Shown here one piece after another: positions 1 to 8,991 of a DNA stretch of 64,000 bases. Each line of letters starts with the position of its first letter. Within the stretch, counting starts at the first letter, position 1. This DNA comes from Tenacibaculum sp. 190524A05c (GTDB taxonomy: Bacteria > Bacteroidota > Bacteroidia > Flavobacteriales > Flavobacteriaceae): NCBI RefSeq assembly GCF_964036595.1, contig NZ_OZ038523.1:1866501-1930500 (forward strand), given 5' to 3'. The notes under the pieces are model-generated. The model saw only the letters and a program-made list of their open reading frames with translations, searched no databases and had not been told where the DNA came from. Position numbers and translations under genes: made by a program.

Positions 1-39
1 TCTACTTTTTTTACATCTTAAAATAAAAAACTTAGAACA

Positions 40-474
40 ATGATTAAAGTATTCAAAACACTAATAGCGTTAACATTTTTATTCTCAACAATCTCTTTCA
101 TGTCTTGCAATGACAATAACGATACTAATGTCAATTGTGAACAATCAGTTTGTACCGAAGAGTTTCGAACTATCCTAATCTTAGTTAAGGACCAAAATCA
201 AAATGCTGTTGCATTAGATAGCTTTCAAACTATAAATACAGCTAATGGAGAAGATGTAACAGTTTCAGTTTCTAATTCCGGACTCGAAATGGCGCGCCAA
301 TTTGGTCAATACCCACTATTAAATGATTCCAGTCTAGATACAAATGAAGAAATAGAAGTTCGGTTTAAAGGTTTTATAGATAATCAGGAAGTAATTAATG
401 GTCTATATAAAGTTAGTTCGGATTGTTGCCATATCAATCTAGTTTCAGGAAATGTAGAATTTATACTTCAATAG
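40..474 (+). CDS. Small lipoprotein, unknown function
   Basis: This 144-aa protein has a signal sequence ending in a lipobox (FMSC, Cys at about residue 23), so it is probably a lipid-anchored envelope protein. The mature part has five more Cys (NCEQSVC near the N-terminus, DCC near the C-terminus) that could form disulfides. I recognise no family. The ATG at 40 is preceded by an A-rich leader. A hairpin terminator follows at 551-582. It is the first gene in the window, so its upstream context is not visible. Confidence 0.75.
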   Translation: MIKVFKTLIALTFLFSTISFMSCNDNNDTNVNCEQSVCTEEFRTILILVKDQNQNAVALDSFQTINTANGEDVTVSVSNSGLEMARQFGQYPLLNDSSLDTNEEIEVRFKGFIDNQEVINGLYKVSSDCCHINLVSGNVEFILQ

Positions 475-550
475 TATTAAATTCTGTAATTAATTCTTTA
501 CTCATAACTTCAATTTTTAGTTATGATAAAACATCACATTAATACCTATT

Positions 551-582
551 AAATAAACGCAACTAAGTAGCGTTTATTTTTT
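551..582 (+). terminator. Intrinsic terminator after the first lipoprotein gene
   Basis: A perfect 10-bp stem (AAATAAACGC / GCGTTTATTT) with a 9-nt loop is followed by a T run. It lies about 80 bp after the lipoprotein stop and upstream of the DUF1826 gene. Confidence 0.7.
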
Positions 583-588
583 ATTACG

Positions 589-596
589 TATTTTTG
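589..596 (+). promoter_or_regulatory. Possible promoter -7 element for the DUF1826 gene
   Basis: TATTTTTG matches the Bacteroidota -7 consensus TAnnTTTG and lies about 55 bp before the start codon. No clear TTG is found at the -33 distance, so this is only half a promoter match. Confidence 0.3.
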
Positions 597-649
597 ATTT
601 GCGATTTCATGGAAATCTAGGTTGAATTCAAGTATTAAAAACACTACAA

Positions 650-1273
650 ATGAAAACAGCAGACCTGATTAAAAATTCGATAGAAGGTGGAACTATAGAT
701 ATTTTGGATAACATTCATAATAATGAGGTGAATATTGCAATTTATAATAGAAACATACATCACCTCAACTTTGAAATTTATCAATTACTTAAAAGAAAAA
801 TTTCACTAAAAGTAAACGGAACCACAGAAAATATTCTGAGCGAAATTGCTCAAACAATTTCAACAGAAGATTACAATTCGTTATACAATGACATTAAAAG
901 CTTATTAATTACTTTTAGCAATATTACAGGCTGCACTAATTTCAAATTATTACTAGCAACTGTAAATACAAATATGTGTAAACGATTTCATATGGATTTT
1001 AATTCTTTAAGACTTTTATGCACTTATAGTGGACCTGGAACATTATGGCTTACAGAAGATAATATTAACAGAGAAGCTCTAAACGCTAATGCAGATAATA
1101 ATTCAATTGTACTCAATTCGAATAATATTCAACAAGCAAATACAGGTGATGTAATTATATTAAAAGGTGCAAACTATGGAAACCAAGAATCTTTAGGTGT
1201 TGTTCATCGAAGTCCATCTATTGAAGAAACTAAATTTCAAAGACTTATACTTAGAATCGATGTAGTTCAATAA
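650..1273 (+). CDS. DUF1826 family protein
   Basis: The 207-aa protein carries the core I associate with DUF1826: CKRFHMD (residues 110-116), then RLLCTYSGPGTLWL, and near the C-terminus GVVHRSP (H186). There is no signal peptide, so it is probably cytoplasmic. The spacing of H114-x-D116 and H186 within predicted beta strands resembles the metal triad of cupin or Fe(II)/2-oxoglutarate enzymes, but that is my inference and no reaction is assigned. It has its own upstream terminator and a possible promoter element, so it is probably monocistronic. Confidence 0.75.
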   Translation: MKTADLIKNSIEGGTIDILDNIHNNEVNIAIYNRNIHHLNFEIYQLLKRKISLKVNGTTENILSEIAQTISTEDYNSLYNDIKSLLITFSNITGCTNFKLLLATVNTNMCKRFHMDFNSLRLLCTYSGPGTLWLTEDNINREALNANADNNSIVLNSNNIQQANTGDVIILKGANYGNQESLGVVHRSPSIEETKFQRLILRIDVVQ

Positions 1274-1346
1274 ATTCATTTTTCATATTCATTATGGAAT
1301 TAAACATAAGTTTTCTTTAATTTTATTGACACCAAAACAAAGATCA

Positions 1347-1745
1347 ATGAAAGTTACTATTATCAGCATTCCAGTAAGAGATCAAGAAAAAGCTTTTCAA
1401 TTTTACACCGAGAAATTAGGTTTTCTAAAAAACAAAGATATTCCCTTGGGAAATGGAAACAGATGGCTAACTTTAGTCTCTAAAGAAGATCCTAACGGAC
1501 CTGAAATACTTTTAGAACCTGCACCTCTACATTTTGAACCATCTAAGATTTATCAAGATGCTTTAATGGAAGCTGGAATTCCTTATACTCAATTCGATGT
1601 TAAAGATGTTGATGAAGAATATAATCGATTACAAAAACTTGGTGTAGTATTTAGTTTAGCTCCTAAAGAAATGGGAACTGTAAAAGTCGCTGTTTTTAAT
1701 GATACTTGCGGCAATAATATCCAACTGATTGAGACACTTTCTTAA
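1347..1745 (+). CDS. VOC (glyoxalase/bleomycin-resistance fold) protein
   Basis: This is a 132-aa single-module vicinal-oxygen-chelate protein. It opens with the family signature VRDQEKAFQFYTEKLGF and ends with NNIQLIE. The frame is open from a TTG at 1326, but the ATG at 1347 starts directly at the first beta strand and is the better start. VOC proteins include dioxygenases, glyoxalases, isomerases and resistance proteins; nothing in the sequence or the neighbours narrows this one. It is probably cytoplasmic. Confidence 0.8.
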   Translation: MKVTIISIPVRDQEKAFQFYTEKLGFLKNKDIPLGNGNRWLTLVSKEDPNGPEILLEPAPLHFEPSKIYQDALMEAGIPYTQFDVKDVDEEYNRLQKLGVVFSLAPKEMGTVKVAVFNDTCGNNIQLIETLS

Positions 1746-1840
1746 TGTAATTCACACTATTACTAAAATTTATTCGTTCGTAACTTTATGTAAAATTCCT
1801 CTAAAATTGTTAATTTTAGAACCTAAATCACCTTAAAGCT

Positions 1841-2569
1841 ATGAAAAAGATATTTGCTATTTTCTTTACACTGTGTTCTTTTACAGCATTCTCACAAAGT
1901 CCTAATTATGATCAATTCGAGAAAGAATATGCAAAAGGAAATATAGAAGTAGCTATAAATTACTTGAAAAAAGCTTTAAAAAACGATGAAAAACATAAAG
2001 GACTTCTTTATGCTTGGCTTGGTGATGCCTATTTAAAACAAAAGAAATTTAAAGCTTCTGCAGATTGTTACGTAAAGGTTGTTGAACACACCGATGAACT
2101 TCAAAATAATGGTTTAATTTATTTTTCAATTGGTACCAATTATTATTTCGCTCAAGAATATAAAAAAGCGATTACTTATCTTGAGAAATCACTTGAAGCT
2201 GGTCATAAAGATTCTGGTATTGCAAATAATTTAGGTTGGTGCTATGCCGAAACAAAAAAATATTCAAAAGCTATTGAATACTTTGAAATGGCATATAATG
2301 AAGATCCTAAATTAATTAATAACATAAACAATTTAGGATATGCATATTACTTAAATGGTGAACTTAATAAAGCAGAAGAGCTAATTTTAAAAGCACAAAA
2401 AATTGATACTAATAATTCTTTTGTTTACCGAAACCTCGGACTGATTGCCCTAAAAAGAAAACAAAAAAATAAAGCTTGTACCTACCTTGATAAAGCAATA
2501 GAAAAAGGAATAATTAATGAATGGGGAGAACATTATATTAAAGAATTAGTACTGTATTGTAAAAAATAA
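1841..2569 (+). CDS. Exported TPR-repeat protein
   Basis: This 242-aa protein begins with a signal peptide (hydrophobic residues 4-16, cleavage near AFSQ). About five tetratricopeptide repeats follow, recognisable by LGWCYAETKKYSKAIEYF, LGYAYYLNGELNKAEEL and LGLIALKRKQKNKAC spaced about 34 residues apart. TPR arrays are protein-protein scaffolds; the partner cannot be told. It should act in the periplasm. The ATG is preceded by an A-rich leader and the gene stands alone. Confidence 0.8.
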   Translation: MKKIFAIFFTLCSFTAFSQSPNYDQFEKEYAKGNIEVAINYLKKALKNDEKHKGLLYAWLGDAYLKQKKFKASADCYVKVVEHTDELQNNGLIYFSIGTNYYFAQEYKKAITYLEKSLEAGHKDSGIANNLGWCYAETKKYSKAIEYFEMAYNEDPKLINNINNLGYAYYLNGELNKAEELILKAQKIDTNNSFVYRNLGLIALKRKQKNKACTYLDKAIEKGIINEWGEHYIKELVLYCKK

Positions 2570-2707
2570 ATCTTCATTTTTAACAATTCATTTATACTAA
2601 GATTTATCCATTCATAATCTTTTCATAAAAACTTTCATTTTAATAGTAACCTATATTCCTTTTTAGGAACATAACTATATATTTACTCAATATAAACTGA
2701 AAAATCT

Positions 2708-3442
2708 ATGGAATTAAAAACTACTCTTACAATCTTATTATGCTCTCTTTTTTTATTCATTTCATGTACTGATGAATCCAATGAAGGAAATAATTCAGAC
2801 GAACCAGTATTAACAAGTCATTATTATTTTGAGGGAAAATTAGGAGGTGAACCATTTACAATTGAACAGAAAGTTTATGATGGCTACAACTTTGTTACAG
2901 AATATTCCTTTGATTATGGAGGTACAACCATTTTTTGTGCAAATCAACCTGATAATGAAGTCCATTCTGAGTGTTATTCTGTTTATGCTAGTGGTTTATT
3001 AACCTATAATACTCCTAAAGATATTATTTCGGCTAAAATGTATTTTGGACCGATTAAGGCTGAAGAAAAGACTTTAGAAAGTGAAATAAATGGAATTCAC
3101 GATTTCTTTAATCAAAATAAAGAAGTTAAATTTAGAAGAGATTTCGGCAATACAAATAACTTTCAGGGTAATATAGCTTTCGATTTCTTTCCACCAGAAG
3201 GAGACAATCCAAATTACTATTATTCAACTAGATTTAATGACAATAGTGAATATATAGCAAAAATTAGTTCTGTAAATCAAATAGAAGATAATTTCATAAT
3301 AATTGAAGGTACAATTGACAATTGTAAGCTATTTGATTCTCGAGATGACAAAGATGAAAATCAAGGCTTTAAAATGTTGACCGATTTTAAATTTAAAGTA
3401 AAAATTCAAGCTGATTTCAACTTTAATATTTATAATGATTAA
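2708..3442 (+). CDS. Lipoprotein, unknown function
   Basis: This 244-aa lipoprotein has a clear lipobox (LFISC, Cys at residue 20) followed by an acidic Ser/Asn-rich linker. The mature part contains YYFEGKLGGEPFTIEQ, reminiscent of other Bacteroidota lipoproteins of unknown role, and many aromatic residues consistent with a beta-rich fold. I do not recognise a named family. Its stop overlaps the ATG of the next gene by one base (TAATG), so the two are probably translated together. Confidence 0.7.
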   Translation: MELKTTLTILLCSLFLFISCTDESNEGNNSDEPVLTSHYYFEGKLGGEPFTIEQKVYDGYNFVTEYSFDYGGTTIFCANQPDNEVHSECYSVYASGLLTYNTPKDIISAKMYFGPIKAEEKTLESEINGIHDFFNQNKEVKFRRDFGNTNNFQGNIAFDFFPPEGDNPNYYYSTRFNDNSEYIAKISSVNQIEDNFIIIEGTIDNCKLFDSRDDKDENQGFKMLTDFKFKVKIQADFNFNIYND

Positions 3443-3861
3443 TGCAATATCAAGAAATTGAAAATTTAAAATCTGATTTTAATAATCACGATATACATAT
3501 ATCAGAGCCTTTTGATTATGTTCGAAAAGATTTGTTTTATATAACTCTTTCTATCGACAATTCTTCCTATAAACTTTTGATTGATGATGAATATGGTGAT
3601 TTTTCACGAACCAATAAATTGATCAATTGGTATTTAATATTAGCTGCTTTAGAATCATACAGAGAAACTGAGGATATTTTAGAATGGTCTAAAGAATTGT
3701 GTATTGAACCAAGCAATTACCTCGACTACTATAAAAATTTAGATAACGTATATAGAGAAATTGAGCATCTATTAGGAAAAATAGATGCTCAAATTAGTTC
3801 TTATGATTATAGTTTAAGAACTGGTGTTATGAAAGCTTTATTGAAAGAAAAGCTCGACTGA
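3442..3861 (+). CDS. Hypothetical acidic cytoplasmic protein coupled to the lipoprotein
   Basis: The 139-aa protein has no signal peptide or membrane segment and is rich in acidic and aromatic residues. I recognise no domain. Its start overlaps the stop of the upstream lipoprotein gene by one base, indicating translational coupling. It converges with the penicillin-acylase-like gene, leaving only two bases between stops and no visible terminator. Small acidic proteins placed after an exported protein are sometimes immunity or chaperone partners, but nothing here proves that. Confidence 0.6.
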   Translation: MQYQEIENLKSDFNNHDIHISEPFDYVRKDLFYITLSIDNSSYKLLIDDEYGDFSRTNKLINWYLILAALESYRETEDILEWSKELCIEPSNYLDYYKNLDNVYREIEHLLGKIDAQISSYDYSLRTGVMKALLKEKLD

Positions 3862-3863
3862 TT

Positions 3864-6245
3864 TTATTTTGGTTGTAACACCAATTTTTGCTCAGACTTC
3901 TCAATTTCTTCCTGATTTAATTTCATTTTAACAAACTCTCCGTTTACATATTGTAAAGCTTGATTTTTATAATACGGACTAAATACATTTCCAGACTGTC
4001 CTGTTGGAATAACAGCCACACTATTCTCAATATCAGAAAAATCAATAACTCTTCTTGTTGAAGGTCCAGATTTCACCTTATAATAACCAGTACTATCTAA
4101 ATGAAATATTTGATTATTCAACACTTCATTTCCTCCTACCGTAGTAAATGGACCTACATTAAATAATTTTCTAAGTATACCTCCTGCTTTACCAATAGCA
4201 TGTTCATGTTCAACAGACAAAACTCTATCCCATCTCCAATCATCAACATTTTCTCCTAATTGCTTTTCTAAAAACGAAATTGCATTATTAAAAACGCCAT
4301 TTACTACATCTACTCTTTTCTCAACAGTTTTAGTATTAACGTTATCCCACCAAACTGATTCCTGTCGTTTCACTTGTTCAGCTAAAACTCTTTTTGCCGT
4401 TTGAGTATTTAAGAAAATATCAAACCCACTTCTCATTTCATCTTGGTAAGTAGCCTTATAAAATTCGAATAACAGTCTGTTATAAATGGTAGCAGCAACA
4501 CTGTTTTTAGTGTAACTTCCATCCCAATTACTGACAATTTCATAAGCTTTCTTTCCTGAAGGAGATAAAGAATTCACATCAACTCCAACCAGCATATCTT
4601 TTATTATTGTTGAAGCTGTTGAAGAAGTAATATCAAAAATCATATCTTTCATTTCTTCTTTATTGAACTTCTTCTTACTTTCTAAAATATCAACAATTCT
4701 TTTAGACCTATCTTGTGGTTGATAATATCCCGGATACAATTTACCTCTAACCGTATCTATTTGATGATTTGCAGAATATACATAATTCCAATCCGGATTT
4801 GTTGCTTGCGGATTTTCTTCAAAATCAACATAATCAATAATCTCATCTTTTCCAGAAGCTCCGTCTAAATAAGCTTGTCTAAATAAGCTATCTCTGACTT
4901 GATATAATTTTGCTGAAGAAAACCATCCTACATTTCCTTTAGCATCACCATACATAATATTTAAACCTGGCGCATGAACCTTTGCTGCTCCTTTCTTAAA
5001 ACTATCCATTGAATTTGCATGCGCCATATCGTAAGAAACATCTAACAATAATTGATTCGGAAGTTTCGTATAAATCCATTGCATAGCAATAGGTCTTTCA
5101 TCATTTAAATGCTCAATAATATCATTCATTATTGGTCCATGACGACTAACTTTTATTTGATAGGTAGTATCTTGCTCTCCTTTAATTTTAATAGTTTTAT
5201 CAACTATTTCGTACTTCTCAAATCCTTTTTCTGTTTTGTATTCTAAATGATTTTCTGGATTATTTTGTTCTATATAAAAATCAATATCATCATTTGCTAA
5301 CATAGTTAAACCATAAGCATATTCTCTATTATGACCTAATAACGGAAATGGTGTTAACGCTAAATTGAAACCATAAATTTCATAAGTTGGTGTTTTTATG
5401 TGAGATTGATACCAAACAGAGGGTTGCGAAAATCCTATATGCGGATCATTAGCTAAAATAACTTTTCCATTAGCTGTTTTCTCTGGACCTAAAACCCAAG
5501 AATTACTTCCTATAAATGGAGAAACAGGTAACTTATCGTAAATCAAATTTAAAGCTTGAGCCATTGTAGCTTTAATCTCAGGATTCTTCTGAGTTTTATT
5601 TACCGTTAAATTTTCCGAGAATGACGAAACCAATTCTTGCATATGCTTACTTCCATATTTCTCTTTTATTTCATTCAATATTGGATCAGTTTTATGAGCA
5701 GCAGCAAAGCTAAATGCCATATATCCAAAAACATTGTAAATATCTTTAATGGTATATTTCTCTTTTTCTACACCTACTAAATAAAACTCTAATGGAGTTG
5801 CTCCTTCCTCTATAAACTGATTAATTCCATCTAAATAAGCCATTGTTAACTTATACGCTTCACTAGACTTATCAATTCCTTCAATACTATTTACTGCAGC
5901 TTCCTCAATTCCTAAACCAGAAAAAAGTTTATCAACCCTAACTAAATCTTTCCCAAATATTTCGGCTAATCTTCCAGCAGCTAATCGTCGAATCAACTCC
6001 ATCTGCCATAATCTATCTTGTGCGTGAACATATCCAAATGCTCTTAAAGCATCTTCGTTATTTTCTGCATTAATATGAGGAACTCCATTATCGTCATAAA
6101 ACACGGTAACTTTATCTTTTAATCCTGAAATTTCTATTTCTCCATTATAATTCGGAGAAAGAGATTTACTGATAATCCAATAAGAAACGGTTAATAAAAT
6201 TGCGACGATGAATAAAAAAATTAGGAGTTTTTTTAGTAGTTTCAT
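3864..6245 (-). CDS. Penicillin acylase family (Ntn-hydrolase) protein
   Basis: The 793-aa protein has an N-terminal membrane or signal segment and the two-chain layout of penicillin acylases. The alpha-chain part carries YVHAQDRLWQMELIRR. The autocleavage site is G|SNSW, with the nucleophile Ser at about residue 247 of this start. The beta chain continues with ILANDPHIG and Asn/Arg motifs typical of the fold. Such enzymes hydrolyse amide bonds of penicillins, acyl-homoserine lactones or other N-acyl compounds; the substrate here is unknown. The ATG at 6245 is chosen over an upstream in-frame start because it places the signal segment at the N-terminus. Confidence 0.88.
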   Translation of the reverse strand: MKLLKKLLIFLFIVAILLTVSYWIISKSLSPNYNGEIEISGLKDKVTVFYDDNGVPHINAENNEDALRAFGYVHAQDRLWQMELIRRLAAGRLAEIFGKDLVRVDKLFSGLGIEEAAVNSIEGIDKSSEAYKLTMAYLDGINQFIEEGATPLEFYLVGVEKEKYTIKDIYNVFGYMAFSFAAAHKTDPILNEIKEKYGSKHMQELVSSFSENLTVNKTQKNPEIKATMAQALNLIYDKLPVSPFIGSNSWVLGPEKTANGKVILANDPHIGFSQPSVWYQSHIKTPTYEIYGFNLALTPFPLLGHNREYAYGLTMLANDDIDFYIEQNNPENHLEYKTEKGFEKYEIVDKTIKIKGEQDTTYQIKVSRHGPIMNDIIEHLNDERPIAMQWIYTKLPNQLLLDVSYDMAHANSMDSFKKGAAKVHAPGLNIMYGDAKGNVGWFSSAKLYQVRDSLFRQAYLDGASGKDEIIDYVDFEENPQATNPDWNYVYSANHQIDTVRGKLYPGYYQPQDRSKRIVDILESKKKFNKEEMKDMIFDITSSTASTIIKDMLVGVDVNSLSPSGKKAYEIVSNWDGSYTKNSVAATIYNRLLFEFYKATYQDEMRSGFDIFLNTQTAKRVLAEQVKRQESVWWDNVNTKTVEKRVDVVNGVFNNAISFLEKQLGENVDDWRWDRVLSVEHEHAIGKAGGILRKLFNVGPFTTVGGNEVLNNQIFHLDSTGYYKVKSGPSTRRVIDFSDIENSVAVIPTGQSGNVFSPYYKNQALQYVNGEFVKMKLNQEEIEKSEQKLVLQPK

Positions 6246-6262
6246 TCTTAAATATGTTTTAT

Positions 6263-6270
6263 CAAATATA
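6263..6270 (-). promoter_or_regulatory. Possible -7 element for the acylase gene
   Basis: On the minus strand this reads TATATTTG, a match to TAnnTTTG about 20 bp upstream of the start. I do not see a correctly spaced TTG. Confidence 0.3.
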
Positions 6271-6285
6271 AAGGTTTTAAATTTG

Positions 6286-6293
6286 TACTTTTG
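6286..6293 (+). promoter_or_regulatory. Possible -7 element for the sugar-aminotransferase operon
   Basis: TACTTTTG matches TAnnTTTG and lies about 20 bp before the ATG at 6314. The -33 element is not clear, so the call rests on the -7 box and position. Confidence 0.35.
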
Positions 6294-6313
6294 AGTAAAC
6301 AAACAGCGGATAG

Positions 6314-7462
6314 ATGAAAAAAATTCATATGGTTGACTTACAAAGTCAATACCAAAAAATTAAGGATACCGTAGATGCATCAATACAAGAAGTTTTGAAT
6401 TCTTCAGCATATATTAACGGTCCTTACGTAAAAGAATTTCAAGCAGATTTAGAAAAATATTTGGATGTTAAACATGTAATTCCTTGTGCAAATGGAACAG
6501 ACGCGTTGCAAATTGCAATGATGGGATTAGGTTTACAACCTGGAGATGAAGTTATAACTGCTGATTTTACTTTTGCTGCTACAGTAGAAGTAATTGGACT
6601 ATTGAATTTAACTCCTGTTTTAGTTGATGTTGAACCTGATACTTTTAACATTGATATTGACGCATTAAAAAAAGCAATAACACCTAAAACCAAAGCAATT
6701 GTTCCTGTACATTTATTCGGACAAGTGGCTAATATGGAGGCTATCTTAGAAATTGCAAAAGAGCATAATTTATTCGTTATTGAAGATAACGCTCAGGCAA
6801 TTGGAGCGAATTATACCTTCAAGGATGGATCTAAGCAAAAAGCTGGTACAATAGGAGATGTTGGAACCACATCGTTCTTCCCTTCGAAAAATTTAGGTTG
6901 CTATGGTGATGGTGGAGCAATCTTTACTAATGATGATGATTTAGCTCATATCATTAGAGGAATTGTTAACCACGGAATGTATAAAAGATACTATCATGAT
7001 GTTGTAGGTGTAAATTCGAGGTTAGATAGTATTCAAGCAGCAGTATTAAAGGCTAAACTTCCATTACTAGATGGATATTGTAATGCACGCAGAAAAGCTG
7101 CTAAATTTTATAACAACGCCTTTGCTTCTAATCCAAATATTGTAACACCAACTACTTCAAGTTGCGGTCAAATTTGTGAAACTTGCGATTGTCATGTTTT
7201 CCATCAGTATACATTACAAATTACAAATGGAAAAAGAGACGAGCTTCACAAACATTTACTAGATAATGGAATTGCCAATGCAATCTACTATCCAGTTCCT
7301 TTACACAAGCAAAAAGCATATGCAGATGAACGTTATAATGAGGACGACTTTAAAATTACGAATCAGTTAGTAGAAACAGTAATCTCTTTACCAATGCATA
7401 CAGAATTGGATGACGAGCAATTGACTTTTATTACGAAAACTATAAATGATTTTTTAAGCTAG
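6314..7462 (+). CDS. DegT/DnrJ/EryC1/StrS family PLP aminotransferase
   Basis: The 382-aa enzyme belongs to the sugar aminotransferases that make amino sugars from nucleotide-linked keto-sugars. ANGTDAL (59-65) binds the PLP phosphate, EDNAQAIG holds the ring-binding Asp, and SKNLGCYGDGG carries the Schiff-base Lys (about K192). It ends in the usual QYT and YPVPLHKQ motifs. An unusual Cys cluster (C284, C288, C291, C293) lies just before HVFHQYT. A small membrane protein gene and galE follow closely, so a role in polysaccharide or glycan precursor synthesis is likely. Confidence 0.9.
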   Translation: MKKIHMVDLQSQYQKIKDTVDASIQEVLNSSAYINGPYVKEFQADLEKYLDVKHVIPCANGTDALQIAMMGLGLQPGDEVITADFTFAATVEVIGLLNLTPVLVDVEPDTFNIDIDALKKAITPKTKAIVPVHLFGQVANMEAILEIAKEHNLFVIEDNAQAIGANYTFKDGSKQKAGTIGDVGTTSFFPSKNLGCYGDGGAIFTNDDDLAHIIRGIVNHGMYKRYYHDVVGVNSRLDSIQAAVLKAKLPLLDGYCNARRKAAKFYNNAFASNPNIVTPTTSSCGQICETCDCHVFHQYTLQITNGKRDELHKHLLDNGIANAIYYPVPLHKQKAYADERYNEDDFKITNQLVETVISLPMHTELDDEQLTFITKTINDFLS

Positions 7463-7463
7463 A

Positions 7464-7880
7464 ATGAATCAGAAAATTAGAACCGCTCAACTTATTCATG
7501 TAACTCAGATTATTGGGTTTTGTATTTTTAATTATGTCTTAGGCGATTTTAAAAATCTTGACAAATTTAAAATTGAGGGTTCTGATTTTATTTATGTTTT
7601 AATTCCAATTGTAGCATACTTTTTAGGTCTCTTTATATCGAAGAAAAAGTTAGATAGTATTGCTAGAGAACAATCGACTTCTGATAAACTTACTGCTTAT
7701 ATCAGTTCCTTCATAATGCGCTGGGCTCCGTTAGAAGCGGCAGGCTTTTTTATTTTACTGGTAAAACCGGAATTAATAAATTTAAATATTGGAGTACTTA
7801 TATTACTCATTCTAATTAGACCATCGAAAGAAAACGCCAAAACTGTTCTGCACTTAAGAGACTCTGATTTCAATTCTTAA
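7464..7880 (+). CDS. Small membrane protein between degT-like gene and galE
   Basis: The 138-aa protein has about four hydrophobic segments (residues 12-30, 41-60, 88-102 and 106-120) and no recognised domain. It begins one base after the aminotransferase stop and ends three bases before galE, so it is inside the same operon. It is probably an inner-membrane protein. Function unknown. Confidence 0.7.
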   Translation: MNQKIRTAQLIHVTQIIGFCIFNYVLGDFKNLDKFKIEGSDFIYVLIPIVAYFLGLFISKKKLDSIAREQSTSDKLTAYISSFIMRWAPLEAAGFFILLVKPELINLNIGVLILLILIRPSKENAKTVLHLRDSDFNS

Positions 7881-7883
7881 ATA

Positions 7884-8891
7884 ATGAAAAAAATACTTGT
7901 CACTGGAGGGTTAGGATTTATAGGTTCACATACAGTTGTAGAATTGCAAAATGCTGGTTTCGATGTGACGATTATAGATGATCTTTCAAATTCTAAAATT
8001 GAAGTTTTAGAAAGTATAAAAGAAATTACCGGTAAGCTTCCTGAATTCCACGAAATAGACCTCAAAGTAAAGAAAGATGTAACTGATTTTTTTAACAACA
8101 ACAATATTGATGGAATTATTCATTTTGCAGCCTTTAAAGCTGTAGGAGAAAGTGTGCAAAAACCATTAGAGTATTATGAAAATAATATTGGGAGTTTAGT
8201 TTATCTTCTTCAAGAAATGCGAGATCGTTCTATTGATAATTTTATTTTTAGTTCTTCTTGTACGGTTTATGGACAGGCGGATGAATTACCAATAACCGAA
8301 GAAGCTCCTATCAAAAAAGCCGAATCTCCTTACGGAAACACAAAACAAATTGGTGAAGAAATCATTCGAGATACATGCAAAGCGAATGGATTAAATGCCA
8401 TTTCTCTACGTTACTTCAACCCAATTGGAGCACACGAATCAGCTAAAATTGGAGAATTACCTCTTGGAGTTCCACAAAATTTAATTCCTTACGTTACACA
8501 AACAGCTGCAGGAATTAGAGAACAACTTTCTGTATTTGGAGATGATTATAACACACCAGATGGGACGGCCATTCGTGATTATATCCACGTAGTTGATTTA
8601 GCAAAAGCACATATCGCTGCACTCCAAAGATTACTTCAAAAAGAAAATAAAAATAACTTTGAGTTTTTCAATGTAGGTACAGGTAAAGGTAGTTCTGTTT
8701 TGGAAATTGTAACTGCTTTTGAAAAAGCTACAAATCAAAAGTTGAATTATAAAATAGCACCACGTCGAGAAGGAGATATTACAGCTGCATATGCTGACAC
8801 CAATTTGGCTAACAGTGAACTCAAGTGGAAGACTGAAAAATCAATTGAAGAAGCTTTACAATCTGCTTGGGAATGGCAGAAAAAACAATAA
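7884..8891 (+). CDS. galE: UDP-glucose 4-epimerase
   Basis: This 335-aa protein is an extended short-chain dehydrogenase of normal GalE length. It starts with the NAD-binding GGLGFIGSH motif (residues 8-16), has the SSSCTVYG segment (about 123-130) and the catalytic YxxxK at Y150-K154 (SPYGNTK). Family enzymes interconvert UDP-glucose and UDP-galactose (or the N-acetyl forms) in the cytoplasm. It is the last gene of the operon with the aminotransferase and is followed by a strong terminator. Confidence 0.93.
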   Translation: MKKILVTGGLGFIGSHTVVELQNAGFDVTIIDDLSNSKIEVLESIKEITGKLPEFHEIDLKVKKDVTDFFNNNNIDGIIHFAAFKAVGESVQKPLEYYENNIGSLVYLLQEMRDRSIDNFIFSSSCTVYGQADELPITEEAPIKKAESPYGNTKQIGEEIIRDTCKANGLNAISLRYFNPIGAHESAKIGELPLGVPQNLIPYVTQTAAGIREQLSVFGDDYNTPDGTAIRDYIHVVDLAKAHIAALQRLLQKENKNNFEFFNVGTGKGSSVLEIVTAFEKATNQKLNYKIAPRREGDITAAYADTNLANSELKWKTEKSIEEALQSAWEWQKKQ

Positions 8892-8930
8892 ATATTCTGA
8901 GCAACTTGCTTGACTTCAATAACATTTAAC

Positions 8931-8963
8931 AAAAACTAGTAAAGGCTTCTTTACTAGTTTTTG
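8931..8963 (+). terminator. Intrinsic terminator after galE
   Basis: A 13-14 bp stem (AAAAACTAGTAAAG and its complement) with a short loop ends in a T run. It closes the aminotransferase-galE operon. Confidence 0.8.
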
Positions 8964-8991
8964 TAATTTCATCCCATAAATAAAATCCAAA

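Noticed and set aside
3442..3861. Toxin-immunity pair with the upstream lipoprotein
   Set aside because: The coupling is real, but neither protein shows a toxin or immunity domain.
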